A stretch of 40,645 nucleotides of DNA from an uncultured Prevotellaceae bacterium (GCA_902781315.1 CACZIT010000029.1:1-40645), one strand, 5' to 3'. Shown: positions 1 through 8,532, counted from the stretch's first letter. Made by a program: numbers and translations. The notes: generated from the sequence alone by a model not told the origin.

Positions 1-48
1 CCAAAAACGGGCCCTTTTCATGTGCCGGATGTCTGAATTTAAGAAAAT

Positions 49-588
49 TTACACATAATAGCATGGGTGAGCCGAGGGTCTGCTGCAATGTGGGTTAAGT
101 TCTATTTTTTTGTTCTTATCACCTATTTTTAACTCAGCAACCCATTGATGAAAAGCTTCTCGAATTTCACCATATGCTTCAGATAATTTGTTCTCTACTG
201 CATATTCGGCAGCATACCAATCTCTATCACGAAAGTCATCGCTTCCAAAATCCGGATAATTCTCGCGAACTTCTTCTTGTACTATTTCAGAAGTAACGGC
301 AGTAGCGAGATTACTTTCAAAATATTGCCACCAGTTATTGTCACAATAGCCAAAAAGTTCATCTATTGTGCAGAGTACAGACATGGCCTTTTCTTCAAGC
401 CACTCTCGAAACTGAAGGTATCCTGTATGCATACCATGGTGACGATCAAAACCATTACCAATAATATACAGATGCTTTATTTTTTCGAGATGCGTCCCAT
501 TATCTCCAAAGCATACTTGCTTTGATTTTTTGTGCCTTTTCCTTTTCAAGCTTCTTCCGCGTATAATAATTTTTTTATGGTGTGCCAT
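49..588 (-). CDS. AbiH-like protein, apparently 3'-truncated
   Basis: The protein has 179 residues. Around residues 40-57 it carries LYIIGNGFDRHHG followed by a Gly-Tyr, which closely resembles the N-terminal signature of AbiH-family abortive-infection proteins (typically LxIIGNGFDxxHGxxTxY). AbiH proteins are usually roughly 250-350 residues, and the later FNYT-type motif I expect after this region is absent. The reading frame runs into unrelated-looking residues after about residue 165 and stops at 49, close to the window edge. So the C-terminal half is missing by deletion, frameshift or recombination. A basic 39-residue N-terminal extension precedes the family signature and no better ATG is present. 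The gene starts 18 bases after the stop of the large upstream gene, so it is probably the last gene of the same operon. Its molecular activity is not established; a defence role is inferred from family and context. Confidence 0.62.
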   Translation of the reverse strand: MAHHKKIIIRGRSLKRKRHKKSKQVCFGDNGTHLEKIKHLYIIGNGFDRHHGMHTGYLQFREWLEEKAMSVLCTIDELFGYCDNNWWQYFESNLATAVTSEIVQEEVRENYPDFGSDDFRDRDWYAAEYAVENKLSEAYGEIREAFHQWVAELKIGDKNKKIELNPHCSRPSAHPCYYV

Positions 589-606
589 AATTTCTATAGT
601 TTTTGT

Positions 607-3600
607 CTATATCACCACATCACTTCTTCCAATAGCAATCTTATCTAATGCCATCAATAAGTCATGCAATACTTGTGGCAATTTTTGCCCCAATAGTTTG
701 AATTCTGTATTCAACTTTTTATGGAGAAAGAAAAGAACATTGATATCGTTTACTCCCTTTAACACGGCCACAAAAACATTTTCGACCTCCCTATGCAAAT
801 CTGTCACAATAATCGGAGCCAGATATATCTTTTTCACCAGCCTAACAAGTTCAGAGATAATAAACACTCTGTTCATTGGCTCCAGATAGCTCCAGCCTTT
901 TAAAGCCTGATTAAATACATTCTCAATTCCTTTTTCTTTTTTCAAGAACTCTTTATATGCGAATTCTGCATTTACAGGCACTCCGATATAATGCATCTGA
1001 AGCATCTTTCTACAAATAGTCTCATCGTCAAATGCTTTCTTTAGATAGGTATAACTGCTCATTCCTTGTTTAATAGGCAGGTACATTTGCTGTAGCAACT
1101 TGTCATCCGAAATCAGTATTCTGTTCTTGCCAACTAACTTCATATAGTCAGCCACATAGTCCATACTGTATCCCTCTTGCATCTCTGACCCAATATTATG
1201 CTCCATCAGCACATCAAGTCTTCCCTCAGGCGTTTCAATTTTACAGTTATTGTGAATCCAATCCAACAATCCCCTTATTAGCCCAATCTGCCACTGTTTG
1301 CTCTCTTTGGTATGGAAAATAGGAGTAACGCCCTCTATTGAAATATCAAGCGACATTGACTCATCTGGCGACTTCTCAAGTTTTTCAAGTTCTCGCTGCG
1401 CAATCTCCTCTACGACTCTCGATACTACAAACCGTTGCTTAAACTCAAGTTCCTCTGTCCTGCTCAGCTCATAAAATAGCATCAAGCTGCTATAATCCAA
1501 AACATATTCTACATTTTGAACATCCTCAATTTGTTCATCTCTGCATTGAGGATTCATTAAGATACCGTGCTCTTCACCACTTAGGATATAATACCCTCTG
1601 ATAAAATCTCCTTCATAAAGCGAAATAGGCACCATACTATAAGGCATTTCACCGCAGTCATATTGAGCCAGACAATCTTTAAAAGTACGGCGTCTCAGTT
1701 CTTCCTGACTAGCAAAATTCTTAATAAAAAAGTCATTTAAACTTGCCACATCAGTATTGTCTGGCAGTTTGAACATCTTGCCAGGCAATTGCGATGTCAC
1801 GGGATTTTCCATCTCGCCATATATTTCCTTCATCAAAGCATAATGATCATTGGCTATGGTCTTCACCACAACTTTGTCAGACATAGTTCCCAATCCTTTG
1901 TTTATTAACACGACATCTCCCTCTTTATGACCTAATAGTGCTTTTATTGAAGGCATACGACTATCTGGTTTGATATAAAGAGGTGCTTTTTGCTCTTTTC
2001 CATTTAAGCTGTAAAACACATATACTCCTTCTATTACCTCGTCAAATTGTTTGAGCGCAGTGTTACCGTCTTTAGTAGAATGACATAAGTTGAGATAAAA
2101 CATGCGCAGTCTTGGACGGTCTGGGTTCTTGGCGTATGGCATCAGGAAATTCATTGCATCTATCAAATATCCTGCCTCATATAGGGCTGATGCCGTCTCT
2201 AAGATATAGTCATCTGAAGTAAACATGATAGATGGTGCAAGATCTTTCAGTTCTCCCACATCCTCAAATTTTCCATTCTTCACCAGAACAACAAGATATG
2301 TGGCAAACAAATTCTCCGTAAGAGACATCATTCCATATAGGATTCTGATTATCTCCAAAGCCTCCTCCCATTCTCTTAGTTTCATTCTCAGCTGCAATTC
2401 TATTTCAAGCAGCTTTACCTCTTGATGGTCTGCATTCAAACGCCAGTCTTTGAGCAAATTGAGCAACAACCCATTACGTGTCTTGCTCAGATGTAAGGCT
2501 TGCAAATAATAGAACATCCGTTCATCATACATTCCGCGTTTCACGAGCTCATCGTAGATAGGCAGAGCCAACTGATAATAGCCACACATCAGCGAAATAA
2601 ACGCTATTGCAGATTTAAAATCCGCATCCTCATTACTTGCATCTTCGCAAAGAACCTTATAATTATCCTCATTGGGTTCGTCAATACACTTTTTTAGGTC
2701 TACCATCAATATCCGATGCTGTTCGTCCTCATATTGCTTCGTCATTAGACTCTCCATGTCTATCATAGAAGCATCTGTCGGATTGAGCATTTTGTTAATA
2801 ACACCATTGACCACTCTTGGAAAATTTAGTTTGTCAATGATTACTAAAGAATTAATGTATAACCCGTATTCCTCCAAAGCTTTCTCCTTATTCTTCGTCT
2901 TGTTGTAGATGTGCATCTTCAGAAAGTGAGCCTGGTCTTTCGCTTCCTTCATGGAGTCTGCAATCTTGATAGCTTCTTTATAGTAGCCCTCATACTGTAG
3001 GCATACAGCAAGCAAAAGGAGGTAGTTTGTTTTCTTTACGTCAATACAATCTATAGCAGTAACTAACCCCTCCTTTATGTCTTTTACAATATATCCCGAC
3101 AATCCTTCAAAGAAATAAACCTCAGGAAATAATGCCTCCATCTCGGTACCTTTCATCTTCTGTGCAAGAGTTGTCGACAAGACATATATCTCCTCCATCA
3201 GCGGAGTCGGTGTCATTCTCTTGTCAAAATAATACTGATGCGTCATCATGATATAGACGAATTGTACATACTCTAACCTTCGATGGTTTTCCATAAAGTG
3301 AGCAAAGTCATCACATATACCCTCCTGCCGCTCAAAATTGTCAATCAAAAAACGTATCAATGGATCAGTATAGGATAATTCTCGTCCACTGATAATATAT
3401 TGGAATATCAAGGAGAGTAACTTTGTACTCTTCTTAACATATTGGGGAAGGACATTCAAATTCTTCCCAAAGATCTCCCTATTCTCATCATAGCTTAAAA
3501 CGAAAGAAGCCGTAGGATTATCCTCATCCCAATCCTTAATACTATTAGCTAATGCTACTGCTTCGTCTTTCTTTTTCTGGTATAACAGCCTTATCGTTTC

Positions 3601-4332
3601 ATGCTCCATATACTGGACATTCTTATCATCCAAAACATAGCATTCATGATACTCATAATCATATTTCTTGTTCCTCATTATTTCATAGCAAAGCGCTTTC
3701 ATCTGATGCAGCTTTGCCATGACGCTATTGGGAATCTTGTTTCCAGACTCTTTAATAGTTTCATCCAGTTTTTCCAGTAGTTCCAATGCCGTCTTTGGCT
3801 TGCACTTTGCTATTTCCTCTTTATAAACATCAAGTTGCCTTTTCCACTCTGCCTTTAGTCCTTCTCCCAGCAGAATTGTTATCTGATCGACCGAATTCTG
3901 AAGCCTATCTATTTTTTGAGAAATGATGAACACTTCCTCCTTATAATATTTTTCTATATGGAGCTGTTTAATCTTCTCATTTTTTGTACAGTTAGCATAG
4001 AACAAGTCTAAAAATAGTCTCAAATCGCCAGACTTCGGTTTAATGATATGCTCGTTCTTTGCTAATTCCTCTTCAATATTCTTTACGGATTCTTCGTCGC
4101 TTTCAGCAATACCAAGCTTCACAAGTTCATTTATAATGGCTTGCGACTGATAGAACGGAAAGGTGTCATGCGTACTTTCCACAGGACGTATCTTGGCGTA
4201 CTCTTCAATAGTTGCCGAGATAATATGGTTCAACTCATCACGATATTCTTCTTCAGAAAGGATTCTGTCCCATCCTCTTTTAACGAAATAACCTATAGTT
4301 CCACTTATAATAGAAGATATAACAATATTCAT
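607..4332 (-). CDS. Large TPR-rich protein with GreA/B-C-like and PIN-like domains (candidate nuclease effector)
   Basis: The protein has 1,241 residues. Visible layout: a short hydrophobic N-terminus (1-17), helical and coiled segments (25-200), a long helical-repeat region that reads as degenerate TPRs (about 200-760), a stretch at about 790-830 containing IKALLGHKEGDVV that resembles the C-terminal domain of GreA/GreB, and a PIN-like region (about 943-1100). PIN-type acidic residues are D946 (in VLDYSSL), E975/E976 (in SRVVEEI), D1058/D1062 and D1076/D1077 (in ILISDDK). PIN domains are metal-dependent ribonucleases. PIN-TPR-GreABC architectures have been described by comparative genomics in biological-conflict contexts, from memory. 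The start ATG overlaps the RloB stop as ATGA, so translation is probably coupled. Base composition is AT-rich relative to the genes from 7.3 kb on. Target and trigger are unknown. Confidence 0.7.
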   Translation of the reverse strand: MNIVISSIISGTIGYFVKRGWDRILSEEEYRDELNHIISATIEEYAKIRPVESTHDTFPFYQSQAIINELVKLGIAESDEESVKNIEEELAKNEHIIKPKSGDLRLFLDLFYANCTKNEKIKQLHIEKYYKEEVFIISQKIDRLQNSVDQITILLGEGLKAEWKRQLDVYKEEIAKCKPKTALELLEKLDETIKESGNKIPNSVMAKLHQMKALCYEIMRNKKYDYEYHECYVLDDKNVQYMEHETIRLLYQKKKDEAVALANSIKDWDEDNPTASFVLSYDENREIFGKNLNVLPQYVKKSTKLLSLIFQYIISGRELSYTDPLIRFLIDNFERQEGICDDFAHFMENHRRLEYVQFVYIMMTHQYYFDKRMTPTPLMEEIYVLSTTLAQKMKGTEMEALFPEVYFFEGLSGYIVKDIKEGLVTAIDCIDVKKTNYLLLLAVCLQYEGYYKEAIKIADSMKEAKDQAHFLKMHIYNKTKNKEKALEEYGLYINSLVIIDKLNFPRVVNGVINKMLNPTDASMIDMESLMTKQYEDEQHRILMVDLKKCIDEPNEDNYKVLCEDASNEDADFKSAIAFISLMCGYYQLALPIYDELVKRGMYDERMFYYLQALHLSKTRNGLLLNLLKDWRLNADHQEVKLLEIELQLRMKLREWEEALEIIRILYGMMSLTENLFATYLVVLVKNGKFEDVGELKDLAPSIMFTSDDYILETASALYEAGYLIDAMNFLMPYAKNPDRPRLRMFYLNLCHSTKDGNTALKQFDEVIEGVYVFYSLNGKEQKAPLYIKPDSRMPSIKALLGHKEGDVVLINKGLGTMSDKVVVKTIANDHYALMKEIYGEMENPVTSQLPGKMFKLPDNTDVASLNDFFIKNFASQEELRRRTFKDCLAQYDCGEMPYSMVPISLYEGDFIRGYYILSGEEHGILMNPQCRDEQIEDVQNVEYVLDYSSLMLFYELSRTEELEFKQRFVVSRVVEEIAQRELEKLEKSPDESMSLDISIEGVTPIFHTKESKQWQIGLIRGLLDWIHNNCKIETPEGRLDVLMEHNIGSEMQEGYSMDYVADYMKLVGKNRILISDDKLLQQMYLPIKQGMSSYTYLKKAFDDETICRKMLQMHYIGVPVNAEFAYKEFLKKEKGIENVFNQALKGWSYLEPMNRVFIISELVRLVKKIYLAPIIVTDLHREVENVFVAVLKGVNDINVLFFLHKKLNTEFKLLGQKLPQVLHDLLMALDKIAIGRSDVVI

Positions 4333-5048
4333 GTCAAGCTTTTCGTTTCATTTTTACTTTTTAATATCAGATCAGGATGCTCTAATTCCTCTACCAGTAT
4401 ATCTACCATCGTGCAGGGCTTATGGGTTGCATAGTCGATGCCGGTATATAACGCGCGTAGTTGCTGGGCGAAGCGCTTGGCCAACTCTTCACGGCCATAC
4501 TGCTGGAGCAGCCTATAAATATCAGGATTCCCCTTGCAATACTTAAAATTGTCGTCTCCCATCTTCTTGCGAAAGGCATTCTGTAGCTTGTCAATGTAGG
4601 CCTCGCGACTAATGCCCGTGTCAAGGTATTCAAAATGAAGATAGTACCAGAGTTCAAAGGCCTCATTCGTCCAGGCGCTTCGGAAGCCTAACTTGTTCGC
4701 TTTCTTTATAGCATCGTTGAAATCGTCGAAGTCATCCTTGTCAAAAACGACCCATACACGGTCAAAAGACATTGCATTCTTGCGCTCCAGTTCCTGCCTA
4801 ATTTCTAAAGTCCTGTCAACCAGAGCTACCGTTGCCCTGCCTTCGCCTTCAATCGTAACCTCACGAACGGTTGAGATATAGTTCTTGATTAGAGCCTCAA
4901 AGTAGTGCGGCTCAGTCTTAGTGCCTTCACACACTATAAGGAAGCGTACAAGTTTCTCTCGAACGTTTTCCTTGCGTTTCTTTGCAGCCTTAGCTTCTTT
5001 ACGTTCCCGCCTTAGCTTCGCAATTTCTTCTTTTCTCGAATATCCCAT
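4329..5048 (-). CDS. rloB: RloB family protein (AbiLii-like)
   Basis: The protein has 239 residues. A basic, Lys/Arg-rich N-terminus (1-32) leads into FLIVCEGTKTEPHYFEAL (residues 36-53), the hallmark of RloB-like proteins, with the acidic cluster VVFDKDDFDDF (100-110) and WTNEAFELWYYLHF (126-139) following. This pattern suggests a Toprim-like fold with metal-binding E41 and D103/D105/D106, which is inference from the motif. RloB is commonly encoded directly after an RloA/AAA ATPase, and the pair resembles the lactococcal AbiL system (AbiLi/AbiLii). Here it starts 9 bases after the ATPase stop and overlaps the next gene by four bases. Length is normal for the family. Confidence 0.85.
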   Translation of the reverse strand: MGYSRKEEIAKLRRERKEAKAAKKRKENVREKLVRFLIVCEGTKTEPHYFEALIKNYISTVREVTIEGEGRATVALVDRTLEIRQELERKNAMSFDRVWVVFDKDDFDDFNDAIKKANKLGFRSAWTNEAFELWYYLHFEYLDTGISREAYIDKLQNAFRKKMGDDNFKYCKGNPDIYRLLQQYGREELAKRFAQQLRALYTGIDYATHKPCTMVDILVEELEHPDLILKSKNETKSLT

Positions 5049-5057
5049 AGCAGCACT

Positions 5058-6323
5058 CTATTTTCCAATGAAAGGTATAGCGCCATAACGTCCACGAATA
5101 TAGTCACGCTTGATGTCACGGTCATTGCGTACCTTCTTTCCGTCTTCATCCTTGAATTCCACTAACGAATAGATATCGGTTGACTCTACCTTATCTTTCT
5201 CTGCAAACCATATTTGATCACGGCGAATGATATCCAAATCGAGAAGGTTGGTGTCATGTGTAGCGAAGATCAGCTGTGCTCCATGCCTGTTCTTCTCAGG
5301 ATCCATAAACAGAAGAACGATATTGCGTGTAAGAAGCGGGTGCAACTTTGCATCCAGTTCGTCCACAATCAGTGTCTTGCCTTCGTTCAACGTATCGAAA
5401 ATAGGCCCGGAAATCTCTATCACTTTCTTTGTTCCCTCAGACTCCATCTGGTTCTTGTGAAAATTGCGTTCCCCAATCACAAGTCCATTTTCATCATAGA
5501 CATTATGAGTAGTTATCGGTTCGACGAAACTACCTGTGGCTATGTCTTTTTCCAATTGTGACCTTATCGACTTGGGGGCACTATCCAATGCCTCCTTGGG
5601 AATATCTACTTTCTTAACGGAGAAACGAGTAAAGCCCAGTTGCAGTGTCTTGAAGAACTCTTGAGCCTGATCTGCTCCGTTCAAATGTTCCAAAAACATT
5701 CTGAGCGTAAAGGCTTCGTAGCCTTCGCTTTCTATTCCAGATAGCACATTGCATTCACCGAACCACCCCATTATCGAGTTGGACTTCTCACCCTTCAGTT
5801 GGGCAACAAGTGACAGGAAGAGACGATTCGAGTTGGTCAAATCCTCCTTTCCCTGACCTTCTGGGAATCTTTTCGCTGACACTTCAATGATGTCTCGCGA
5901 GCGCATGAATAGTTCGTATTCTTTCTCGCCAAACCGTTTCTCATACAACCACTCAGATATGATGTCGGTTTTGTCGTATTCGTAACCGTAGCGATAAAGC
6001 ACCTCACCTTTTATAAACTGTATCTCAAACAAAGTAGGTCGCGAGTCAGAGTTTTCATCCAATGCAAAAGGATCGTATGGAAGTGCATCGCCCTCATTCA
6101 GGCGCACAGAACGTCTAACCATGCTTCGCATAGTAGATATAGCCTGAATGAAATTACTCTTGCCACCAGAGTTTGCACCATAGAAAACTGCCAACGGAAG
6201 TAAATTGTACTTGCCCTTGTTGATGACTGACTCTTTATGTTCCTTTATGGAACTCGCCTCCATGCTGAACGTGCGTTCCTGTTTGAAAGAGCGATAATTC
6301 TTGACTGTGAAATTTACTATCAT
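5058..6323 (-). CDS. rloA: RloA/AbiLi-like AAA-family ATPase
   Basis: The protein has 421 residues. It begins with the FxVKNYRSFKQE pattern of ABC/SMC-type ATPases of the AAA_15/AAA_21 group. Walker A is YGANSGGKS (48-56), a signature-like SEGTKK lies at about 295, Walker B is LIVDELDAKLHP (318-329) and the H-loop is FATHD (353-357). The C-terminus has RGRYGAIPF, seen in RloA/AbiLi-like proteins. No Toprim (OLD-nuclease) domain is fused; the RloB partner downstream may fill that role. It is the first gene of the presumed four-gene defence operon and has a TAnnTTTG -7 box about 17 bases upstream of its ATG. Expected role: ATP-dependent sensor or switch for the partner proteins, inferred from family and context. 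Confidence 0.88.
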   Translation of the reverse strand: MIVNFTVKNYRSFKQERTFSMEASSIKEHKESVINKGKYNLLPLAVFYGANSGGKSNFIQAISTMRSMVRRSVRLNEGDALPYDPFALDENSDSRPTLFEIQFIKGEVLYRYGYEYDKTDIISEWLYEKRFGEKEYELFMRSRDIIEVSAKRFPEGQGKEDLTNSNRLFLSLVAQLKGEKSNSIMGWFGECNVLSGIESEGYEAFTLRMFLEHLNGADQAQEFFKTLQLGFTRFSVKKVDIPKEALDSAPKSIRSQLEKDIATGSFVEPITTHNVYDENGLVIGERNFHKNQMESEGTKKVIEISGPIFDTLNEGKTLIVDELDAKLHPLLTRNIVLLFMDPEKNRHGAQLIFATHDTNLLDLDIIRRDQIWFAEKDKVESTDIYSLVEFKDEDGKKVRNDRDIKRDYIRGRYGAIPFIGK

Positions 6324-6339
6324 ATCTCAAAATTTTGTG

Positions 6340-6347
6340 CAAATATA
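6340..6347 (-). promoter_or_regulatory. -7 box of the rloA-rloB operon
   Basis: On the minus strand this reads TATATTTG, a match to the Bacteroidota TAnnTTTG -7 element, 17 bases from the rloA ATG. No clear TTTG -33 partner is visible. Confidence 0.5.
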
Positions 6348-6633
6348 CAGAAAATATATTATATACATATAAAATTATGAGATTTTTTCTCATTTTTAAC
6401 TCTTTGTGTACCTAAAATGCATAGGATGACTACCATTTTTAGTAAAATGATCTTGGGCAATGATAAACCATACAGCATATTATAAATATATAAGGTAAAC
6501 GAAAAAAATAAGAATTTTATAATTCGCGCCCTATTTAATAAAGTTAAAAACGTTAAATCTTCATCATTTTCTCCATCCATAGAATCTACGTCATCATTTT
6601 TCTACCGTTTAACACGCAATTCGTTGTGATTTA
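6348..6633. other. AT-rich spacer between the defence operon and the LRR/dockerin remnant
   Basis: About 290 bases of strongly AT-rich DNA. It holds the promoter region of the operon to the left. I see no supported gene; the short minus-strand open frame here looks like low-complexity noise. Confidence 0.5.
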
Positions 6634-6849
6634 GTGACTTGCAAATACTCGAATAGGGCAAATGCGACGCTCTACGTGAAATACGGGACAAGAGGAAAAT
6701 ATGCAGTGGCAGATTATTGGAAAGAGTTCAAAGAAATTAAAGAGTACGGCGACGCTCCAGTTTTCGGCGACCTGAACGGCGACGGGCAGGTGTCGATTGC
6801 TGACGTAACTTTTCTGGTCAATCTTATTCTCGGAAAGAATACGCAATAG
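6634..6849 (+). pseudogene. 3' remnant of a leucine-rich-repeat/dockerin cell-surface protein
   Basis: The open frame encodes TLYVKYGTRGKYAVADYWKEF, the final unit of BspA/LRR_5-type leucine-rich-repeat proteins (usual form xLYVPxGTxxAYxxAxxWxxF). It is followed by GDLNGDGQVSIADVTFLVN, a dockerin-type calcium-binding repeat that ends such proteins in Prevotellaceae. There is no ATG, signal peptide or upstream repeat: the frame opens in AT-rich spacer DNA. This is therefore a leftover C-terminal piece of a much longer secreted protein, probably cut off when the AT-rich defence block was inserted or when the 5' part was deleted. It is not expected to make a functional product. Confidence 0.65.
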
Positions 6850-7029
6850 CTTCTGTTAAGTAGAGCCAATTGCGGACTGGGAAGATTCGCGCTCGGCTAT
6901 GCCGCTTTCGGAGCGGAGAAAGGACTTGCGAAAGTTGAGTCACGTAAGAAAAGGCAGAGCGCATGGACAGGGGGGAAGCAAAAAAAGGAGAACCATTCTT
7001 TCGAACGATTCTCCACAAGAAAAAGATTG

Positions 7030-7103
7030 TCGGGGCGACAGGATTCGAACCTGCGGCCGCCTGGTCCCAAACCAGGAGCGCTACCGGGCTGCGCTACACC
7101 CCG
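7030..7103 (-). tRNA. tRNA-Pro (anticodon TGG)
   Basis: A 74-base cloverleaf on the minus strand. The acceptor arm CGGGGTG pairs with CGCCCCG, the anticodon loop is TTTGGGA with anticodon TGG, the T arm contains GGTTCGAATCC, and A is the discriminator base. CCA is not encoded. Confidence 0.96.
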
Positions 7104-7120
7104 CCGTTTCTTTGCGGATG

Positions 7121-7153
7121 CAAAGGTACAAAGAATAATCGAGAATTGACAAA
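7121..7153 (-). promoter_or_regulatory. Promoter of tRNA-Pro
   Basis: On the minus strand a TTTG (7150-7153) is followed after 21 bases by TACCTTTG (7121-7128), which fits the -33/-7 consensus. The -7 box lies 17 bases before the 5' end of tRNA-Pro. Confidence 0.75.
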
Positions 7154-7196
7154 TGAAAGCTGAAAATTTGCCAAACGCATCAGAAATTTAACATTC

Positions 7197-7283
7197 TTTG
7201 TACGTAAAAGAACTCATCCTTGTACGTAAAAGAACCTATCTTCTTGCCTAAAAGAACCTATCTTCTTGCATAAAAGAACCCAG
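7197..7283. repeat. Intergenic tandem array with exact 22-bp period, four copies
   Basis: The core AAAAGAAC occurs at 7206, 7228, 7250 and 7272, always 22 bases apart. The first two copies share TTGTACGTAAAAGAAC and the last two have TTGCmTAAAAGAAC with CTATCTT between. It lies between tRNA-Pro and the terminator of the serine palmitoyltransferase gene. No spacers of a CRISPR type are present. Confidence 0.85.
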
Positions 7284-7290
7284 AAAACAA

Positions 7291-7320
7291 AAGATTCCCG
7301 CCCCGAAGGACGAGAATCTT
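7291..7320 (-). terminator. Rho-independent terminator of the serine palmitoyltransferase gene
   Basis: On the minus strand a 13-bp stem (AAGATTCTCGTCC with its complement, three G-U pairs) is closed by a TTCG tetraloop and followed by TTTTGTTTT. It sits 24 bases after the stop codon. Confidence 0.85.
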
Positions 7321-7344
7321 CTATCTGAATGAACTGTTAACATA

Positions 7345-8532
7345 TTACTTGATAATGCCCTGCTCTACGAAAATCTTCTTCAGAGCCTGCACGGCACGCT
7401 CCACCTGTTCGTTGGTATGAGTGGCCATCAGGGCGAAGCGTACGAGCGTGTCTTCAGGAGCACATGCAGGAGGAATGACGGGGTTGATGAACACGCCGGC
7501 ATTATAGGCCAGTGCCGTCACGAGGAACGTCTTGTCGACATCGCGCACGTAGAGCGGAATGATGGGGCTCTCGGTATCGCCAATCTCAAAGCCTTCCTCA
7601 CGGAAACGCTTCAAGGCATAGCGGGTGACGTCCCAAAGTCGCTCGATGCGTTCGGGTTCCTGCTGGATGATGTGCAGAGCCTCCATAGCTGCTGCGGTGG
7701 CAGCAGGTGTGTTCGAGGCACTGAAGATGTAGGTACGGCAGGTGTGGCGCAGCCAGTTGATGGTGTCGAAGTCGGAAGCAATGAAGCCACCGATAGAAGC
7801 CAGCGACTTCGAGAAGGTGCCCATGATGAGGTCTACCTCGTCGGTAAGTCCGAAGTGGTCGCAGACACCGCGTCCCTGCTTGCCGAACACGCCGATGCCA
7901 TGAGCCTCGTCGACCATGATGGAGCAATTGTACTTGTGCTTCAGCTCGACGATGGCGGGCAGATTGCAAAGGTCGCCTTCCATCGAGAACACACCGTCGA
8001 CAACAATCAGTTTCACGGCCTCCTCCGGCAGGCGCTGCAGCACGCGCTCCAGGTCCTGCATGTCGTTGTGCTTGTAGTGGAGCTGCTTGGCAAACGACAG
8101 GCGGCGTCCATCAACGATGGAAGCGTGGTCGCGATCGTCGCAGATGACGAAGTCGTCCTTACTGAGCAAAGCGGGAATGACGCCCTGGTTGACGGAGAAG
8201 CCCGTGGAGAAGCACATCGAGGCATCCTTGTGAACGAACTCAGCCAGTTCTTTCTCCAACTGCTCGTGCAGGTCAAGCGTACCGTTGAGGAAACGGCTGC
8301 CAGCACATCCGGAACCATATTTGTCGAGAGCCTCCTTGGCTTTAGCTATAATGCGTTCGTCGCCCGTAAGGCCTGTGTAGGCGTTCGAGCCGAACATAAG
8401 AACATGATGGCCGTCCATCTCGACCTCAGTACCCTGCTTGCTTGTGATAGCACGAAAATAAGGATAGATTCCCAGCTCAGCGTACTTCTGCGGACGGCGA
8501 TAGCTCTTGTATCTTTCTTGTAGTTGTCCCAT
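7345..8532 (-). CDS. spt: Serine palmitoyltransferase (alpha-oxoamine synthase family)
   Basis: The protein has 395 residues, the normal length of the family. It condenses serine with a fatty acyl-CoA (or acyl-ACP) to 3-ketosphinganine, the first step of sphingolipid synthesis. It belongs to the PLP-dependent alpha-oxoamine synthases: H136 (in RDHASIVDG) should stack on PLP, D208 and H211 lie in MVDEAHGIGVFG, and K242 in GTFSKSLASIGG forms the Schiff base. The N-terminal pattern with YPYFRAI and VLMFGSNAYTGL matches Bacteroidota enzymes annotated as SPT better than BioF or Kbl, and no biotin or threonine-degradation genes are nearby. 2-amino-3-ketobutyrate CoA ligase or BioF remain possible from sequence alone. 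It is monocistronic, with its own promoter and terminator, and is divergent from a lipid kinase. Confidence 0.82.
   Translation of the reverse strand: MGQLQERYKSYRRPQKYAELGIYPYFRAITSKQGTEVEMDGHHVLMFGSNAYTGLTGDERIIAKAKEALDKYGSGCAGSRFLNGTLDLHEQLEKELAEFVHKDASMCFSTGFSVNQGVIPALLSKDDFVICDDRDHASIVDGRRLSFAKQLHYKHNDMQDLERVLQRLPEEAVKLIVVDGVFSMEGDLCNLPAIVELKHKYNCSIMVDEAHGIGVFGKQGRGVCDHFGLTDEVDLIMGTFSKSLASIGGFIASDFDTINWLRHTCRTYIFSASNTPAATAAAMEALHIIQQEPERIERLWDVTRYALKRFREEGFEIGDTESPIIPLYVRDVDKTFLVTALAYNAGVFINPVIPPACAPEDTLVRFALMATHTNEQVERAVQALKKIFVEQGIIK

Noticed and set aside
6359-6580. 73-codon minus-strand frame in the AT-rich spacer
   Set aside because: Low-complexity Phe/Leu/Ile-rich translation without a start context or homology; it also sits at the operon promoter.
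7197-7283. CRISPR array
   Set aside because: The 22-bp units are directly adjacent with no unique spacers, and no cas genes are present. The same holds for 22404-22500 and 35863-35972.
7417-8523. 368-codon plus-strand frame opposite the serine palmitoyltransferase gene
   Set aside because: Shadow of a well-supported enzyme gene; no family motifs and no promoter or start context.
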